The notes under the pieces: model-generated
Database searches by the model: none
What the model was told of the DNA's origin: nothing
The model's input: the letters and a program-made list of their open reading frames with translations, nothing else
Assembly (NCBI RefSeq): GCF_014359905.1
Contig: NZ_JACIYP010000039.1
Span: 1 to 44,591 of the forward strand
Length of the DNA: 44,591 nt
Source of the DNA: Hoeflea sp.
GTDB lineage: Bacteria > Pseudomonadota > Alphaproteobacteria > Rhizobiales > Rhizobiaceae
Direction of reading: 5' to 3'
Made by a program: the position numbers and the translations under genes
Shown: piece after piece, positions 34,733 to 43,616 of the stretch
Layout of the letters: every line of letters starts with the position of its first letter
Position numbering within the stretch: position 1 is the first letter of the stretch

Positions 34733-35830
34733 TCAGCGGTCCAGGATGGCGCGGATCTCGACCAGGTTTGAGCGGAACCTGAGCACATAGAAGCCCATCG
34801 TCGCCAGGTGCGTCGGCATGATCCAGCCGCTTTCATTGCCGTTGGAGATGATCATCGGCTGGATCTTCAGGGCGGCGGACAATTGCTCGTCCATCGAATC
34901 CCAGACCTGCCCGAGATTGCGCTGGGCGACCACGTCGCGGAAATCCTCGCGGGTCGCCTTCAGGATGCCGTAGTAGCCGTAGAGCTGGCCATAGGAGAAC
35001 CAGAACCGGTCATCGGCGCGGGTGTCGAACCAGCCGGCGTTGTAGTTCTCGGACCGGTCGCGCAGGATGGCCGAGGTCGATCCGACATCGGACGCAATCC
35101 TGTCGAGGAACTGCACGAGGTTATCGGTGCGGGCATCATAGGTTGCGTTGCATTGGGAAAGCCGGTCATTGAAGGTGTTCAGATCGGAGATCGCAGAGCG
35201 GTAGAACGACGGTGTCGGCGTCTTCGGCCCGAACGGATTGACTCCGAAATACCAGGTGTATTCGTCAAACTGAATGGCGCCGCGCGCGTCCTGCAGGTCG
35301 CCATCGACCTGGCTGGTGCCGCGCACGCGCCCGAGGGTGTCGACAAACTCCACCGTGGTGCGGCGGATCGCCTGGTTGACGCCGCGCTGAAACGCGGCCT
35401 TGTTGTCGAAGAACGGCGTATGATCCCACTCGATCCCGAAAAAGCCGGCCTTGTAGAGGATCATCGACGAGATCCAGGCGTTCTGGTTGACGTTGAAGTC
35501 AATCAGGTCCGCAGTGACCGACACCATCGCCGAAGGCGCACAGGTCCCGTCGGCCAGCTGGGTTCCCGGCGTCATCGCATGGGTTTCGCGCTTGCCCGGG
35601 TATTCCGTATCGAAATTGGACCAGACCTGGGTCTGCCAGAAGAAATAGCCGTAGAGCCCGACGAACATCAAGAGTATGGCGCCGACAATCGCCTTGAGCA
35701 TGAAGCCCCGGCGCCGGTACCAGCCCGCCACGGTGACGAACGGCCAGAGGATCGCCGCGACAACGATGCCGAAGCCGCGCCCGATGGCGTTGAAGATGCG
35801 CTCGAAAAACTCAATCACCGGGTCAAGCAT
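34733..35830 (-). CDS. DUF2333 membrane-anchored protein
   Basis: The 365-residue protein matches DUF2333, a family of unknown function. A hydrophobic helix (AIVGAILLMFVGLYGYFFWQ, about residues 47-66) anchors it, with a first hydrophobic stretch at 20-35. Most of the chain is soluble and presumably periplasmic, with W- and Y-rich segments such as WYFGVNPFGPKTPTPSFYRS and FWFSYGQLYGYYGILKA. Its first 8 bp overlap the end of the DUF6638 gene. It is the last gene of the five-member cluster and the obvious membrane component. Confidence 0.85.
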   Translation of the reverse strand: MLDPVIEFFERIFNAIGRGFGIVVAAILWPFVTVAGWYRRRGFMLKAIVGAILLMFVGLYGYFFWQTQVWSNFDTEYPGKRETHAMTPGTQLADGTCAPSAMVSVTADLIDFNVNQNAWISSMILYKAGFFGIEWDHTPFFDNKAAFQRGVNQAIRRTTVEFVDTLGRVRGTSQVDGDLQDARGAIQFDEYTWYFGVNPFGPKTPTPSFYRSAISDLNTFNDRLSQCNATYDARTDNLVQFLDRIASDVGSTSAILRDRSENYNAGWFDTRADDRFWFSYGQLYGYYGILKATREDFRDVVAQRNLGQVWDSMDEQLSAALKIQPMIISNGNESGWIMPTHLATMGFYVLRFRSNLVEIRAILDR

Positions 35831-37124
35831 CCTCTTGGTATCCTTCCAGTCCGTAAAGCCGCGACCTGAGCGCCGCCTTGTTGTTCAGATATGTTGTTCC
35901 GAGCACATTCACAACATGGGCGCGATAGCTTTCGGAATAGCCATTATAGGAGTCGTAAAAGCCCTGCTTGTCAAAAACAAAGCGGGTGACGAAATCGAAC
36001 GGTGCCAGGCGCGCCAGAAGCCGGTTGATGAGCCACTGATCGGGATGATCGGGTACCGCACGGCAGAGCATCAGCCGGCGGTCGGCCCGGACTTCGCGCA
36101 TCTTCACCTGGCCGGTGGAGGCCACTTCGCGCAGCGCTTCCTGCAGGAAGGGGTAGATCCCCTCCTCGGCAATCAGCCCCGCATTGCGATGCATCCAGGT
36201 CTGCAGAAACACCCGGTCGGCGCCCGCCAGATCAACAGAAGGATCGGCGCGGCCGATGAGATCGGCAATCGCCATATCCGCACGATGGGTGAAGAAGCCG
36301 GAGGGTTCGACCCAGGAGGCGCGCGGCAATTGCAGCCGCCCGGTTTTCGACAGATAGTCGAAGATGCGGGCGTGATCGGAGACATCGATGTAACTCACTT
36401 CCCAGGGGCGCGACCGCCTGAACCCGGGCGCGTGCTGGTCGCAGATCACCGTTGTGGTGCGCTCGTCGCGGAAGATGAACACGCCGCCGAAATGATTGGC
36501 CCAGTAGGAGTGGTGGGCAAACACCAGCTTGTCGGGCACCAGCGCGTTCTGCCTGATGTCGCCGGTCTCGCGCGCCAGTTCGACCATGCGGTTGAGCATG
36601 GCGTCGTCGCGCCATCCGTTTTTCGATGTCTTCAGCCGGTCGACCAGCACGCGCAGTTCGGTGGCCTTTCCCAGCATGTTTTCCGCGGACATCACCCTGA
36701 AGCGGACCTCGTCGATCGACAGCAGGTCCTCGACGCCGGTGACGATGTCGACCGGCTCCTCGATCTCGCCATAGAGCGCATCCTTGATCGTCACCGCCGA
36801 GACGGCGCGGCGGTTGCCGTCGAAGAACTCGTGCATCAGCCCGGCGGTGTTGGAAAACTGGGTGTGCACCACCGGCAGGTTTTCCTGCTCCGGCGTCAGG
36901 ATAATAAAGCGGCGGTTGACGCCGTTGGGATCGAGATACTGGACGTCGCCAAGCTCTTCGGCGATTTCGGGCGAAAAGCCGGTCATGTCGATGCGAAACG
37001 CCGTGAGGGCGGTTTCCTTGAGGCCAAAGGCCTTGAGCGCCTTGTTGTAGCGCGCGACGAGATGCGGCTCGTCGATGCTGAGCAGCCGGCCGTAGATCAG
37101 TTCGTTTTCGACCAGTCGCTTCAT
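35823..37124 (-). CDS. DUF6638 family protein
   Basis: I recognise this 433-residue protein only as a conserved rhizobial family (DUF6638). It starts MKRLVENELIYGRLLSIDEP. There is no signal peptide or membrane helix. A central HEFFDGNRRAV stretch and HHSYWANHFGGVFIFRDERTT contain His/Asp/Glu residues that could bind metal, which is only a guess. The start overlaps the vapC stop (ATGA) and the end overlaps DUF2333, so it is tightly embedded in the operon. Confidence 0.75.
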   Translation of the reverse strand: MKRLVENELIYGRLLSIDEPHLVARYNKALKAFGLKETALTAFRIDMTGFSPEIAEELGDVQYLDPNGVNRRFIILTPEQENLPVVHTQFSNTAGLMHEFFDGNRRAVSAVTIKDALYGEIEEPVDIVTGVEDLLSIDEVRFRVMSAENMLGKATELRVLVDRLKTSKNGWRDDAMLNRMVELARETGDIRQNALVPDKLVFAHHSYWANHFGGVFIFRDERTTTVICDQHAPGFRRSRPWEVSYIDVSDHARIFDYLSKTGRLQLPRASWVEPSGFFTHRADMAIADLIGRADPSVDLAGADRVFLQTWMHRNAGLIAEEGIYPFLQEALREVASTGQVKMREVRADRRLMLCRAVPDHPDQWLINRLLARLAPFDFVTRFVFDKQGFYDSYNGYSESYRAHVVNVLGTTYLNNKAALRSRLYGLEGYQEDA

Positions 37125-37543
37125 GAGCCCTGCTTCGTGACGAGCGAAATTCCCAATGCGCCCGCGACGTGGCTCATGGCGGCGTCGAGCGTTGCCAAGG
37201 GAATGCGGCGCCTGCGGGCAAGTTCCAGATAGGCGGCGTCATAGGTGCTGAGCTGGTATTCGTCGCACAGATGCTGGGTTTCGTTCCAAAGTGCAGCGGT
37301 GCTCTCGGGGTCGGACCTGATGGGCAGGTCCGAGATCCGCCTCAGCGCGCCCTGCCTGTAGTCCTGCGTGAGCCGCTTGCGCCGGACAGCGATGGCAAAG
37401 CCGTTCGCGATTTCGGTATGCCAATGGAGCGGAACCCACGCCGTGTGGTCCATGAACATGTCGGCGACCTGGTCCACGACTTCGGACTCCTCATCCGGAA
37501 ACTGCCACGCAAGAATCACCGAAGCATCGACGACAAAGCTCAA
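37121..37543 (-). CDS. vapC: VapC-type PIN-domain toxin
   Basis: The 140-residue toxin is a PIN ribonuclease: first catalytic Asp in VVDASVILAW, Glu in WHTEIANGFA, and further acidic residues in YDAAYLELARR and ATLDAAM. VapC toxins usually cut tRNA or rRNA. The start is TTG 37543, sharing 4 bp with the antitoxin stop. Its own stop overlaps the start of the DUF6638 gene by 4 bp, so the toxin is translationally coupled to a non-TA gene. This is a full-length copy, unlike the remnant at 7325. Confidence 0.88.
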   Translation of the reverse strand: MSFVVDASVILAWQFPDEESEVVDQVADMFMDHTAWVPLHWHTEIANGFAIAVRRKRLTQDYRQGALRRISDLPIRSDPESTAALWNETQHLCDEYQLSTYDAAYLELARRRRIPLATLDAAMSHVAGALGISLVTKQGS

Positions 37544-37788
37544 AACCGCCGGCCTTCCTCGATCATGTCCTTGATCGATGCGCCATCCAGCGAGTTGCCG
37601 GCCCGGTTGGCGCGGATCCAGTCGATGGCGGCGCGCACCCGCGCCTTGCGTTCGTCGTCCGTCTCGGTGGAGACCAGTTTTGCCACGGGCCTGCCATGGC
37701 GGGTGATGGTGACTTCCTCGCCGCGCTCGACGCGCTCGATCAGCGCGCTGAGAGTGTTGCGCGCCTCGAGAATACCGACCTCGTCCAT
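37540..37788 (-). CDS. vapB: Phd/YefM-type VapB antitoxin
   Basis: The 82-residue antitoxin has the Phd/YefM fold: GILEARNTLSALIERVERGE, EVTITRHGRPVAKLV, and a charged toxin-binding tail ending DMIEEGRRF. It neutralises the VapC encoded next and should repress the pair from a palindrome upstream. ATG 37788 is supported by GGAGG 5 nt upstream; an in-frame TTG lies 12 bp earlier. Its own promoter is visible between it and the AAA+ gene, so the pair can be expressed independently of the cluster. Confidence 0.88.
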   Translation of the reverse strand: MDEVGILEARNTLSALIERVERGEEVTITRHGRPVAKLVSTETDDERKARVRAAIDWIRANRAGNSLDGASIKDMIEEGRRF

Positions 37789-37806
37789 CACGACCTCCAA
37801 TTATGG

Positions 37807-37848
37807 CTAGCGTGGCTAGAATATAGGTGTTTGCTGGCCCGAATACAA
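37807..37848 (-). promoter_or_regulatory. vapBC promoter with operator
   Basis: TTGTAT (37848-37843) and TATATT (37825-37820) are 17 bp apart on the minus strand. Right after the -10 box comes the palindrome CTAGC-CAC-GCTAG (37819-37807), well placed for autorepression by VapB/VapBC. Confidence 0.65.
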
Positions 37849-37863
37849 TTGCGATGCGACCGG

Positions 37864-39789
37864 TCAGGACCGGCCGCCATCCCACAACCCCTTCGCCTTC
37901 ATCGTCTCGATCTCCCGGATCGCGCGTTCGCGCTGGCGCTCGCGCCTGATGATCTCCTCGACGGCGGTCGCATCCGAGCGGTCGGTGTAGCGGAACTCGG
38001 AATCGGCGTAGCGGTTGATTTCCTGCAGCACCATGTCGATGGTAAACGGCTTGCGCAGTTCCGAGATCATCGCGACCTTGTCGTCATAGGGCTTGTGCAT
38101 GAAGGCATCCGGCGTCTCGAACCAGTCGTCGGGCAGATCGATATCCATCGCCCGCATCTTGATCGCGTCGGTGATGTTCTTGATCGCGCGGCCGGTGAAG
38201 CGCGGCTCGGCGAGCTTGATCCGGTGCAGATAGGCGCCGATGTCGGCGATGGTCTTGACGCCGCCCTGCTCCTTCTCGAAGCTCTCCCAGACCGCAAGCA
38301 GCCCCTCCTCCTGCGGCCGGTCATGGCCGTCATAGGAACGCGCCACAGCCGTCTTGATCTCCTGGCTGGCGAAAAGTTCGTGCGAGCCGAGCGGGATGGA
38401 GTGGTTCTTGCCGGCGAGCAGCGCGAAGATGTCGATATAGTCGTCGAGCGATTGCGGCCCGTCGACCAGCCAGCGCGCGCCGGCGCGTTGTCTCAGCGCA
38501 TCGTCGACATTCTCCGGATAGTTGGAGAACATGCCGAAGCTGCAGTTGCCGCGCACCACCGTCGAGGCGCCGGCGAAAGCCTCCATCAGCACGGCGGTGA
38601 CTTCCTGCTGGCCGGCGGACGCACGATCGTCGGAGCGCTTGGCGGCGACCTGGTCGATGTCGTCGATGGTGCCGAAGCCGATGGCGCGCGGGTTGAGCAC
38701 GTTGTCGACAAAGGCCTTGCAGTTCTGCCCCGACTTGCCCTGGTACGACGAGATCTGGTCGACGCCGAAATTCTCGTAGTGGAACGGGTAGCCGGCGACC
38801 TCGCAATAGTCGTTGATCATGCCTGCGAGCATCTGGATCAGGATGGTCTTGCCGGTGCCCGGCGCGCCGTCGCCGATGAAGGTGAACAGGAAGCCGCCGA
38901 GCTCGACGAACGGGTTGAGTTGCCGGTCGAAATCATAGGCCATCACCATCCGCGCCAGCCGCATGGCCTGGTGCTTGGCGAGATGATTGCCGATGATCTC
39001 GCCCGGTTTCTTGAAGCTCATCACCAGCGGCTTGCGGCGCTGCCCCGGCGCGACGTCGAAGCCGTCGAGGGTGAAATTGTCGCTTTCGAGCCTGAGATGC
39101 GACTGCGCGAAGGCGCTGAGCGCGTCAAACCGCGCGCGCCGGCTGATCAGCCCCTCGATGGCGACCCGCGCCAGAGCCCGCGCCCGCGACGTCATGGCAA
39201 CCTCGTCGGGTGCGCCGGAGATCGCCTCATCCAGCGCCGCGACCAGGGATTTCAACGCATCCTGCGGCGTGTCGAACTGGAAATCCGGTTCTTGGGTGTC
39301 GTTGGCGGGCTCGCTCTCGCCGTCGAGTGTCTGCAGCAGATAGGCTGCGAGCGTGAAGGCAGAGACATAGGCCGAGGCCGCAAGCAGCCGCTTGAACCGC
39401 TCGGCGTCCTCGCCTTGCAAGGGTGCGCTCGCATTGCGGGCCTGCAGGCTTTCGAGATCCGTCTGCCGGCCGAACATCTCGCCCACCGCCAGCGCCACGG
39501 CGATGCCGCGCCGGGTCCGAAACAGCAATGTGTGCTGCGGGATCGACAGCATCGGGTCGTGGGCGCGGATGGCCTGGATGGTCTTGGCCAATTCGACCTC
39601 GCGGGTCCGCCGCATGCCGCCGGTCGAGACCGTCGAGACAAACCGCCGGTTGGTGCCCGCCAGCGGCGTTGACGAGGCATTGTCCTGCTTGGTCAGCACG
39701 ATCAGCCGCGTCACCATGCCCTGCGCCACCGCCTGGTGCCGGGCGATGTCGTCCTCGGAAATCGTTGTCAGGCCGGTTGTCTGGCTCAT
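37864..39789 (-). CDS. AAA+ ATPase of an uncharacterised cluster
   Basis: The 641-residue protein has one AAA+ module: Walker A GDGAPGTGKT (306-315), Walker B-like IGFGTIDDIDQ (370-380), a sensor stretch CSFGMFSNYPEN (416-427) and an arginine-rich DALRQRAGARW (430-440). The N-terminal 300 residues are mostly helical with no recognised domain; a C-terminal lid and a charged helical tail (EEIIRRERQRERAIREIETM) follow. No membrane helix is seen. Genes just up- and downstream on the same strand (4-nt gap upstream) are cluster members. It is likely the motor of the system, remodelling the coiled-coil or membrane partner. Confidence 0.85.
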   Translation of the reverse strand: MSQTTGLTTISEDDIARHQAVAQGMVTRLIVLTKQDNASSTPLAGTNRRFVSTVSTGGMRRTREVELAKTIQAIRAHDPMLSIPQHTLLFRTRRGIAVALAVGEMFGRQTDLESLQARNASAPLQGEDAERFKRLLAASAYVSAFTLAAYLLQTLDGESEPANDTQEPDFQFDTPQDALKSLVAALDEAISGAPDEVAMTSRARALARVAIEGLISRRARFDALSAFAQSHLRLESDNFTLDGFDVAPGQRRKPLVMSFKKPGEIIGNHLAKHQAMRLARMVMAYDFDRQLNPFVELGGFLFTFIGDGAPGTGKTILIQMLAGMINDYCEVAGYPFHYENFGVDQISSYQGKSGQNCKAFVDNVLNPRAIGFGTIDDIDQVAAKRSDDRASAGQQEVTAVLMEAFAGASTVVRGNCSFGMFSNYPENVDDALRQRAGARWLVDGPQSLDDYIDIFALLAGKNHSIPLGSHELFASQEIKTAVARSYDGHDRPQEEGLLAVWESFEKEQGGVKTIADIGAYLHRIKLAEPRFTGRAIKNITDAIKMRAMDIDLPDDWFETPDAFMHKPYDDKVAMISELRKPFTIDMVLQEINRYADSEFRYTDRSDATAVEEIIRRERQRERAIREIETMKAKGLWDGGRS

Positions 39790-39793
39790 GGGT

Positions 39794-40936
39794 TCATACC
39801 TCGCTGATGACCTGGTTGCCCGAGACGACATGCACGGTGAAGCCCGAGAAGATGCTCTCCGCCTCGCCCGAGGCATAGAGCGCCTGGTAGGCGTCATGCG
39901 GCACGAGCGCGTGCTTCTGGTAGGCGCTCACGCCCTGGCGGGCGGCCTCCAGGTCGTCGGTCTCGATGTGATAGACATCGCGCGCGGGTTGCGAGCTCCA
40001 CAGCCCGCGCCTGGCCGGACTTTCGGCCTTGGAGAAGACTTCCTGCAGCGTCCAGGTCAGGAGCCAGGCGTTCTCGTCCTTGCGCACCTTGGACAGGATG
40101 GTCGAGATCCGGTCGCTGTTCTCCGTCACGCCGGCCGAATAGAACGGCCCCAGCACGAAGCGCCGCAACTGCTTGGGATGCAGGAACTCGAAATCGGCGT
40201 CGATGTTCTGCGCGATCGTCGCCGGCGAGAGCGAATAGGCGCCGTTGCGCTCAACCGAGGCGTCGAAGGCGCGGGCGAATTCGGGATTGAGCAGCCCGCC
40301 GACCGGCAGCGGAATCTCGACGTCGGGATTGAGCTTGCCGTCTTTCACCAGCATCCGGGCGATGCCTTCGCTCGAATCCTCGATCGTCGCCATATAGACC
40401 ATCGGCAGCGTCTGGCTGCCGTCGAACACGCCCCAGTGAACCACATAATAGGGCCGACCGTTCTTTGGATTGATCGAGACGCGGATGGTTTCGGGCAGGA
40501 TGAAGGGCGCGAACAGCGCGTCCTTGCCGATCTCTTCAAGATAGAGCCGTTCGGCGATCTGCTCCTGCAGGGCTTCGGGAAAGGCCTTGTGGCGCAGGAT
40601 GAAATCGGCCATCTCCGCCTTCAGCGTGTCGACATCGGGGATCGCCGCCAGCCGTTCGGCGGCCGTAGCGCGGTCGTTCTCCAGCGTCAGCACGTTCTGG
40701 TAGACCGGAAAACCGCTGTCGGCCCGGCTGATCCGGAACCGCTCGATGAAACCCACCCGGTGTTCCCAGGCCAGGAATGTCGCTTCCAGCCGGTCGACAT
40801 AGGGGATGATCACCTGGCCGACCAGGCCATGGGCATAGAGCGGCGACTTGTCGTCCGCGAGATAGACCCGCAAACCTTTCAACGCCGCCTGCATCGATCT
40901 GAAATAGGCGCCGGCTGCCCCGGTGTCAGCACGCAT
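39794..40936 (-). CDS. Conserved cluster protein, unknown function
   Basis: I do not recognise this 380-residue protein. There is no signal peptide or membrane helix. A central part reads FAPFILPETIRVSINPKNGRPYYVVHWGVFDGSQTLPMVYMATIEDS, beta-rich, while the N-terminal 120 residues are helical (LEATFLAWEHRVGFIERF). Its stop is 4 nt from the AAA+ start and its start lies 29 nt after the coiled-coil gene, so it is surely co-transcribed. A partner or substrate adaptor of the ATPase is a fair guess. Confidence 0.75.
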   Translation of the reverse strand: MRADTGAAGAYFRSMQAALKGLRVYLADDKSPLYAHGLVGQVIIPYVDRLEATFLAWEHRVGFIERFRISRADSGFPVYQNVLTLENDRATAAERLAAIPDVDTLKAEMADFILRHKAFPEALQEQIAERLYLEEIGKDALFAPFILPETIRVSINPKNGRPYYVVHWGVFDGSQTLPMVYMATIEDSSEGIARMLVKDGKLNPDVEIPLPVGGLLNPEFARAFDASVERNGAYSLSPATIAQNIDADFEFLHPKQLRRFVLGPFYSAGVTENSDRISTILSKVRKDENAWLLTWTLQEVFSKAESPARRGLWSSQPARDVYHIETDDLEAARQGVSAYQKHALVPHDAYQALYASGEAESIFSGFTVHVVSGNQVISEV

Positions 40937-40965
40937 GGCCGGTCCCCGATCTCATCGCAGCAAGC

Positions 40966-42054
40966 TTAAGGTTTGACGTAGTTGGCGGAGTTGTGCTTCT
41001 CGAGAACCTCGGAAAAACGCCGGGCGAAGGCATCGTCCGCAAGCTTCTTGCGGCGCTGGATGTCCTGCGTCGACAGCATGTTCTTCTCATGCATCTCCAG
41101 AAGATCGCCGATGTGTTTCTGCGACGCCGCGCCGATGCCCGCCATGGTCTCTTCCGCCGCCGTATCGACCCGGCTGCCGAGCGTGTTGATCTTGTGCGCG
41201 ACATCCTGCTGGGCGGCGGTCTTGAGCGAATCCTCGAGCGCCTTGTACAGGACAATGCGCTGCTCGGTGTCGATGGTGAGCTTGTTGATCAGCGTGTTCT
41301 GCGCCGCGATCTGGTTGTTGAGCGAATCCACGAAGGTCTGGAACATCGAGGTGTAGCGCTCCAGCGTCTGGCTTTCGGCGAGCAGTTCCTGCTCCTTGGC
41401 CTGGCGCTCGTTGTACTCGGTGGCAAGCTTCGAGCGCTCGCTTTCGAGGTTCGTGCGCGTCACCTGGTCGGTCGACGCCGCAATCTGGTTTTCGATGTCC
41501 ATCAGCAGCGGATTGAGCTCCTCGATCCGCTTCTGCGTGGCCTCGAGATTGGCCATGGTGACCTTGCGCCGCTCGATCACCTTGATCAGGCTTGCCTCGG
41601 AAGTCTTGTAGCGGGCGTCGAGAATGTCCTTCTGGTCCTTCAGGATGCCGGTGATGGTGTCCGATTTTTTCAGAAGTTCCTGCAGATTGCCCGACAGCGA
41701 CATGTTTCTCACCCGGTCAGAGCGCATCCGCTGCGCCCGCGCCTTGGAGAACATCGCCACGAAGCTTTCCATGCCGGAAAAGCCCTTCATGCTCTCGAAT
41801 TCGGAGCCGAACACGTTGGTGGCGTCTTCCAGACCGATAATCAGGTCGGCGATATTGGTTTCCATCATGCGCTGCTGGCGCAGCACATCCTGGATACGGG
41901 CGTTCTCGATGTCGAATTGAGGATCGCCCAACTCGGCGTCCGCCTCGGACATTTTCTCCAGCACGACGCCGGAGGCCTCGATCTTGGTGCGCATCTCCTC
42001 GACAACGGAGCGTGTCTTTGCGATTTCGGCGTCTAGACTCTTGATATCAGCCAT
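40966..42054 (-). CDS. Long coiled-coil protein (TelA-like character)
   Basis: This 362-residue soluble protein is almost entirely helical with long heptad-like stretches (LDAEIAKTRSVVEEMRTKIE; SERSKLATEYNERQAKEQEL; LEDSLKTAAQQDVAHKINTL). Gly and Pro are rare. The last third resembles the style of TelA/toxic-anion-resistance proteins, but I cannot claim true homology. ATG 42054 follows GGGGA. It is the first gene of the minus-strand cluster leading to the AAA+ ATPase, so it may form a scaffold or membrane-binding polymer that the ATPase acts on. Confidence 0.75.
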   Translation of the reverse strand: MADIKSLDAEIAKTRSVVEEMRTKIEASGVVLEKMSEADAELGDPQFDIENARIQDVLRQQRMMETNIADLIIGLEDATNVFGSEFESMKGFSGMESFVAMFSKARAQRMRSDRVRNMSLSGNLQELLKKSDTITGILKDQKDILDARYKTSEASLIKVIERRKVTMANLEATQKRIEELNPLLMDIENQIAASTDQVTRTNLESERSKLATEYNERQAKEQELLAESQTLERYTSMFQTFVDSLNNQIAAQNTLINKLTIDTEQRIVLYKALEDSLKTAAQQDVAHKINTLGSRVDTAAEETMAGIGAASQKHIGDLLEMHEKNMLSTQDIQRRKKLADDAFARRFSEVLEKHNSANYVKP

Positions 42055-42192
42055 GTCCGGATTCCCCGTTTTGCCGCGCCCTGGATCCGGCGCACGCTTG
42101 ATATTCCGGCAGAACCGGACCCTGAAATGTATGTAGCACCGGTTCTCCGCGCCGCAAACATTATGCAAGGGAAACCTAAGCATGATGAGGGC

Positions 42193-42223
42193 AAAAAAAA
42201 AGGCCGCCCCCGAGGGAACGGCC
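42193..42223 (-). terminator. Strong rho-independent terminator
   Basis: GGCCGTTCCC and GGGGGCGGCC fold into a long stem with a 2-nt apex (42223-42202), followed on the minus strand by nine T residues (42201-42193). It ends the cytochrome c transcript and separates it from the coiled-coil cluster. Confidence 0.93.
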
Positions 42224-42247
42224 CGATATCTTCAAAGCACCAAACTA

Positions 42248-42646
42248 TCATTCGGCGGCGGCAGGATCTTTCAGATAGGCGATGACGTTGGCCAGATCTT
42301 CGTCCTTCTTGAGACCGGCGAAGACCATCTTGGTGCCCTTCACCACGCCCCGTGGATCCTTGAGATATTCCGTCAGGGCTTCCTCGGTCCAGGCCGGCAC
42401 TTCGGCCGCATGGTCGGTCATCGGCTGGGAGTATTTGAAGCCTTCAATCGAGGCCACCGGACGGTCGACAATTCCCATCAGGTGCGGTCCGATCTTGTTC
42501 TTGGCTTCGGTGGCCACATGGCAAGCGGCACACTTCTTGAAGACCTTAGCGCCAGCTACAGCGTCGCCCTCAGCAAATGCCGCGGTCGGGATTGAAAGGC
42601 CAGCCGCAACGACGGCGCCAAACAACATGGAAATGGATATGCGCAT
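42248..42646 (-). CDS. Cytochrome c, class I
   Basis: The 132-residue periplasmic cytochrome has a signal peptide (cleavage near AAFAEG), heme motif CAACH near residue 40 and a later KMVFAG with the likely axial Met. The GPHLMGIVDRPVASIEGFKYSQ stretch is typical of soluble cytochrome c2/c-550 electron carriers that feed terminal oxidases. ATG 42646 has GGAGA just upstream; the longer frame to 42715 lacks a signal-peptide-like beginning. Monocistronic, ended by the terminator at 42193. Confidence 0.93.
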   Translation of the reverse strand: MRISISMLFGAVVAAGLSIPTAAFAEGDAVAGAKVFKKCAACHVATEAKNKIGPHLMGIVDRPVASIEGFKYSQPMTDHAAEVPAWTEEALTEYLKDPRGVVKGTKMVFAGLKKDEDLANVIAYLKDPAAAE

Positions 42647-42773
42647 AAACAGTCTCCGTTCACTTTTGCAGATGCTGAGTGTTATAGCGTGTAGCCCGTC
42701 AAGAGCAATGCGCACTTGGTAGGCAATTGACTGCGATTTAGTCTAAACAGAATACTGGACGGCCATTAAGGCC

Positions 42774-43364
42774 TTAGTTTGTCATGTCCGGGTTGACGAC
42801 GTCGTCCCAATGACGGCGACAAAAGGACACGTATTTCTCGTTGCCTCCGACTTCGATCTGCGCGCCCTCGCGGATCACGTGGCCCTGCTCGTCCATCCGG
42901 ACGACCATCGTCGCCTTGCGCCCGCAATGGCAAATCGTGCGCACTTCCCGAAGTTCGTCGGCAATGGCAAGCAAGGCTTGCGATCCGGGAAACAGCTGGC
43001 CGCGAAAATCCGTGCGCAGCCCGTAGGTCATCACCGGGATCGACAGCCGGTCCGCCACCCGCGCCAATTGCCAGACCTGCGCCTCGGTGAGAAATTGCGC
43101 CTCATCGACAAATGCGCAGGCAATCTCGCCTTCGGCTTGCTGCGCGCGCAGCGATTCAAACAGATCATCCTCCGGACGGAACGGGATGGCCTCGCAATCC
43201 AGCCCGATCCGCGAGGCAATGCGCCCCACGCCGCCCCGGTCGTCAAAGGCGGCGATGAACAGGACCGTCCGCATGCCGCGTTCGCGGTAGTTGTAGGACG
43301 CCTGCAACAACAGCGTGGTCTTGCCCGCATTCATCGTCGAATAACTGAAATACAGCTTTGCCAA
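42774..43364 (-). CDS. tdk: Thymidine kinase
   Basis: Tdk phosphorylates thymidine with ATP in pyrimidine salvage. The 196-residue protein is the type II enzyme: P-loop STMNAGKTT near residue 10, catalytic Glu in FVDEAQFL, the lasso region MVVRMDEQGHVI, and zinc ligands in CHCGRK and CRRHW. Length is typical for the bacterial tetramer. It is divergent from choX with 252 bp between; downstream it faces the cytochrome c promoter. Confidence 0.96.
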   Translation of the reverse strand: MAKLYFSYSTMNAGKTTLLLQASYNYRERGMRTVLFIAAFDDRGGVGRIASRIGLDCEAIPFRPEDDLFESLRAQQAEGEIACAFVDEAQFLTEAQVWQLARVADRLSIPVMTYGLRTDFRGQLFPGSQALLAIADELREVRTICHCGRKATMVVRMDEQGHVIREGAQIEVGGNEKYVSFCRRHWDDVVNPDMTN

Positions 43365-43616
43365 GGCAGGTCTCCGCTGTTCACCGGTGGTTCATGGTCA
43401 GCCAGGCGCCAGCTGGGCGCCACGGATTTTCCGCGACGGCTTCCCGGCCGCTGATTAACGTGTATCTATTGCCAAGGGGAACAGACAAACTCCACCCCCG
43501 CGCAGTTGCTTTCAACAACCGTTTTCGCAGGCACCACAGATTTTGACGCCTTTGCGGGTTGAGTTCACCGTCCATAGGTGGTTGTTTCTGCGATCGGAAC
43601 ACGGGAGACACCGACC

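Noticed and set aside
37696..39672. A 658-residue plus-strand frame opposite the AAA+ gene
   Set aside because: Antisense to the ATPase with intact Walker motifs; no recognisable domains or ribosome site.
43365..43616. Possible BetI-type operator before choX
   Set aside because: No clear dyad was found; only loose -35/-10 candidates such as TTGACG are visible.
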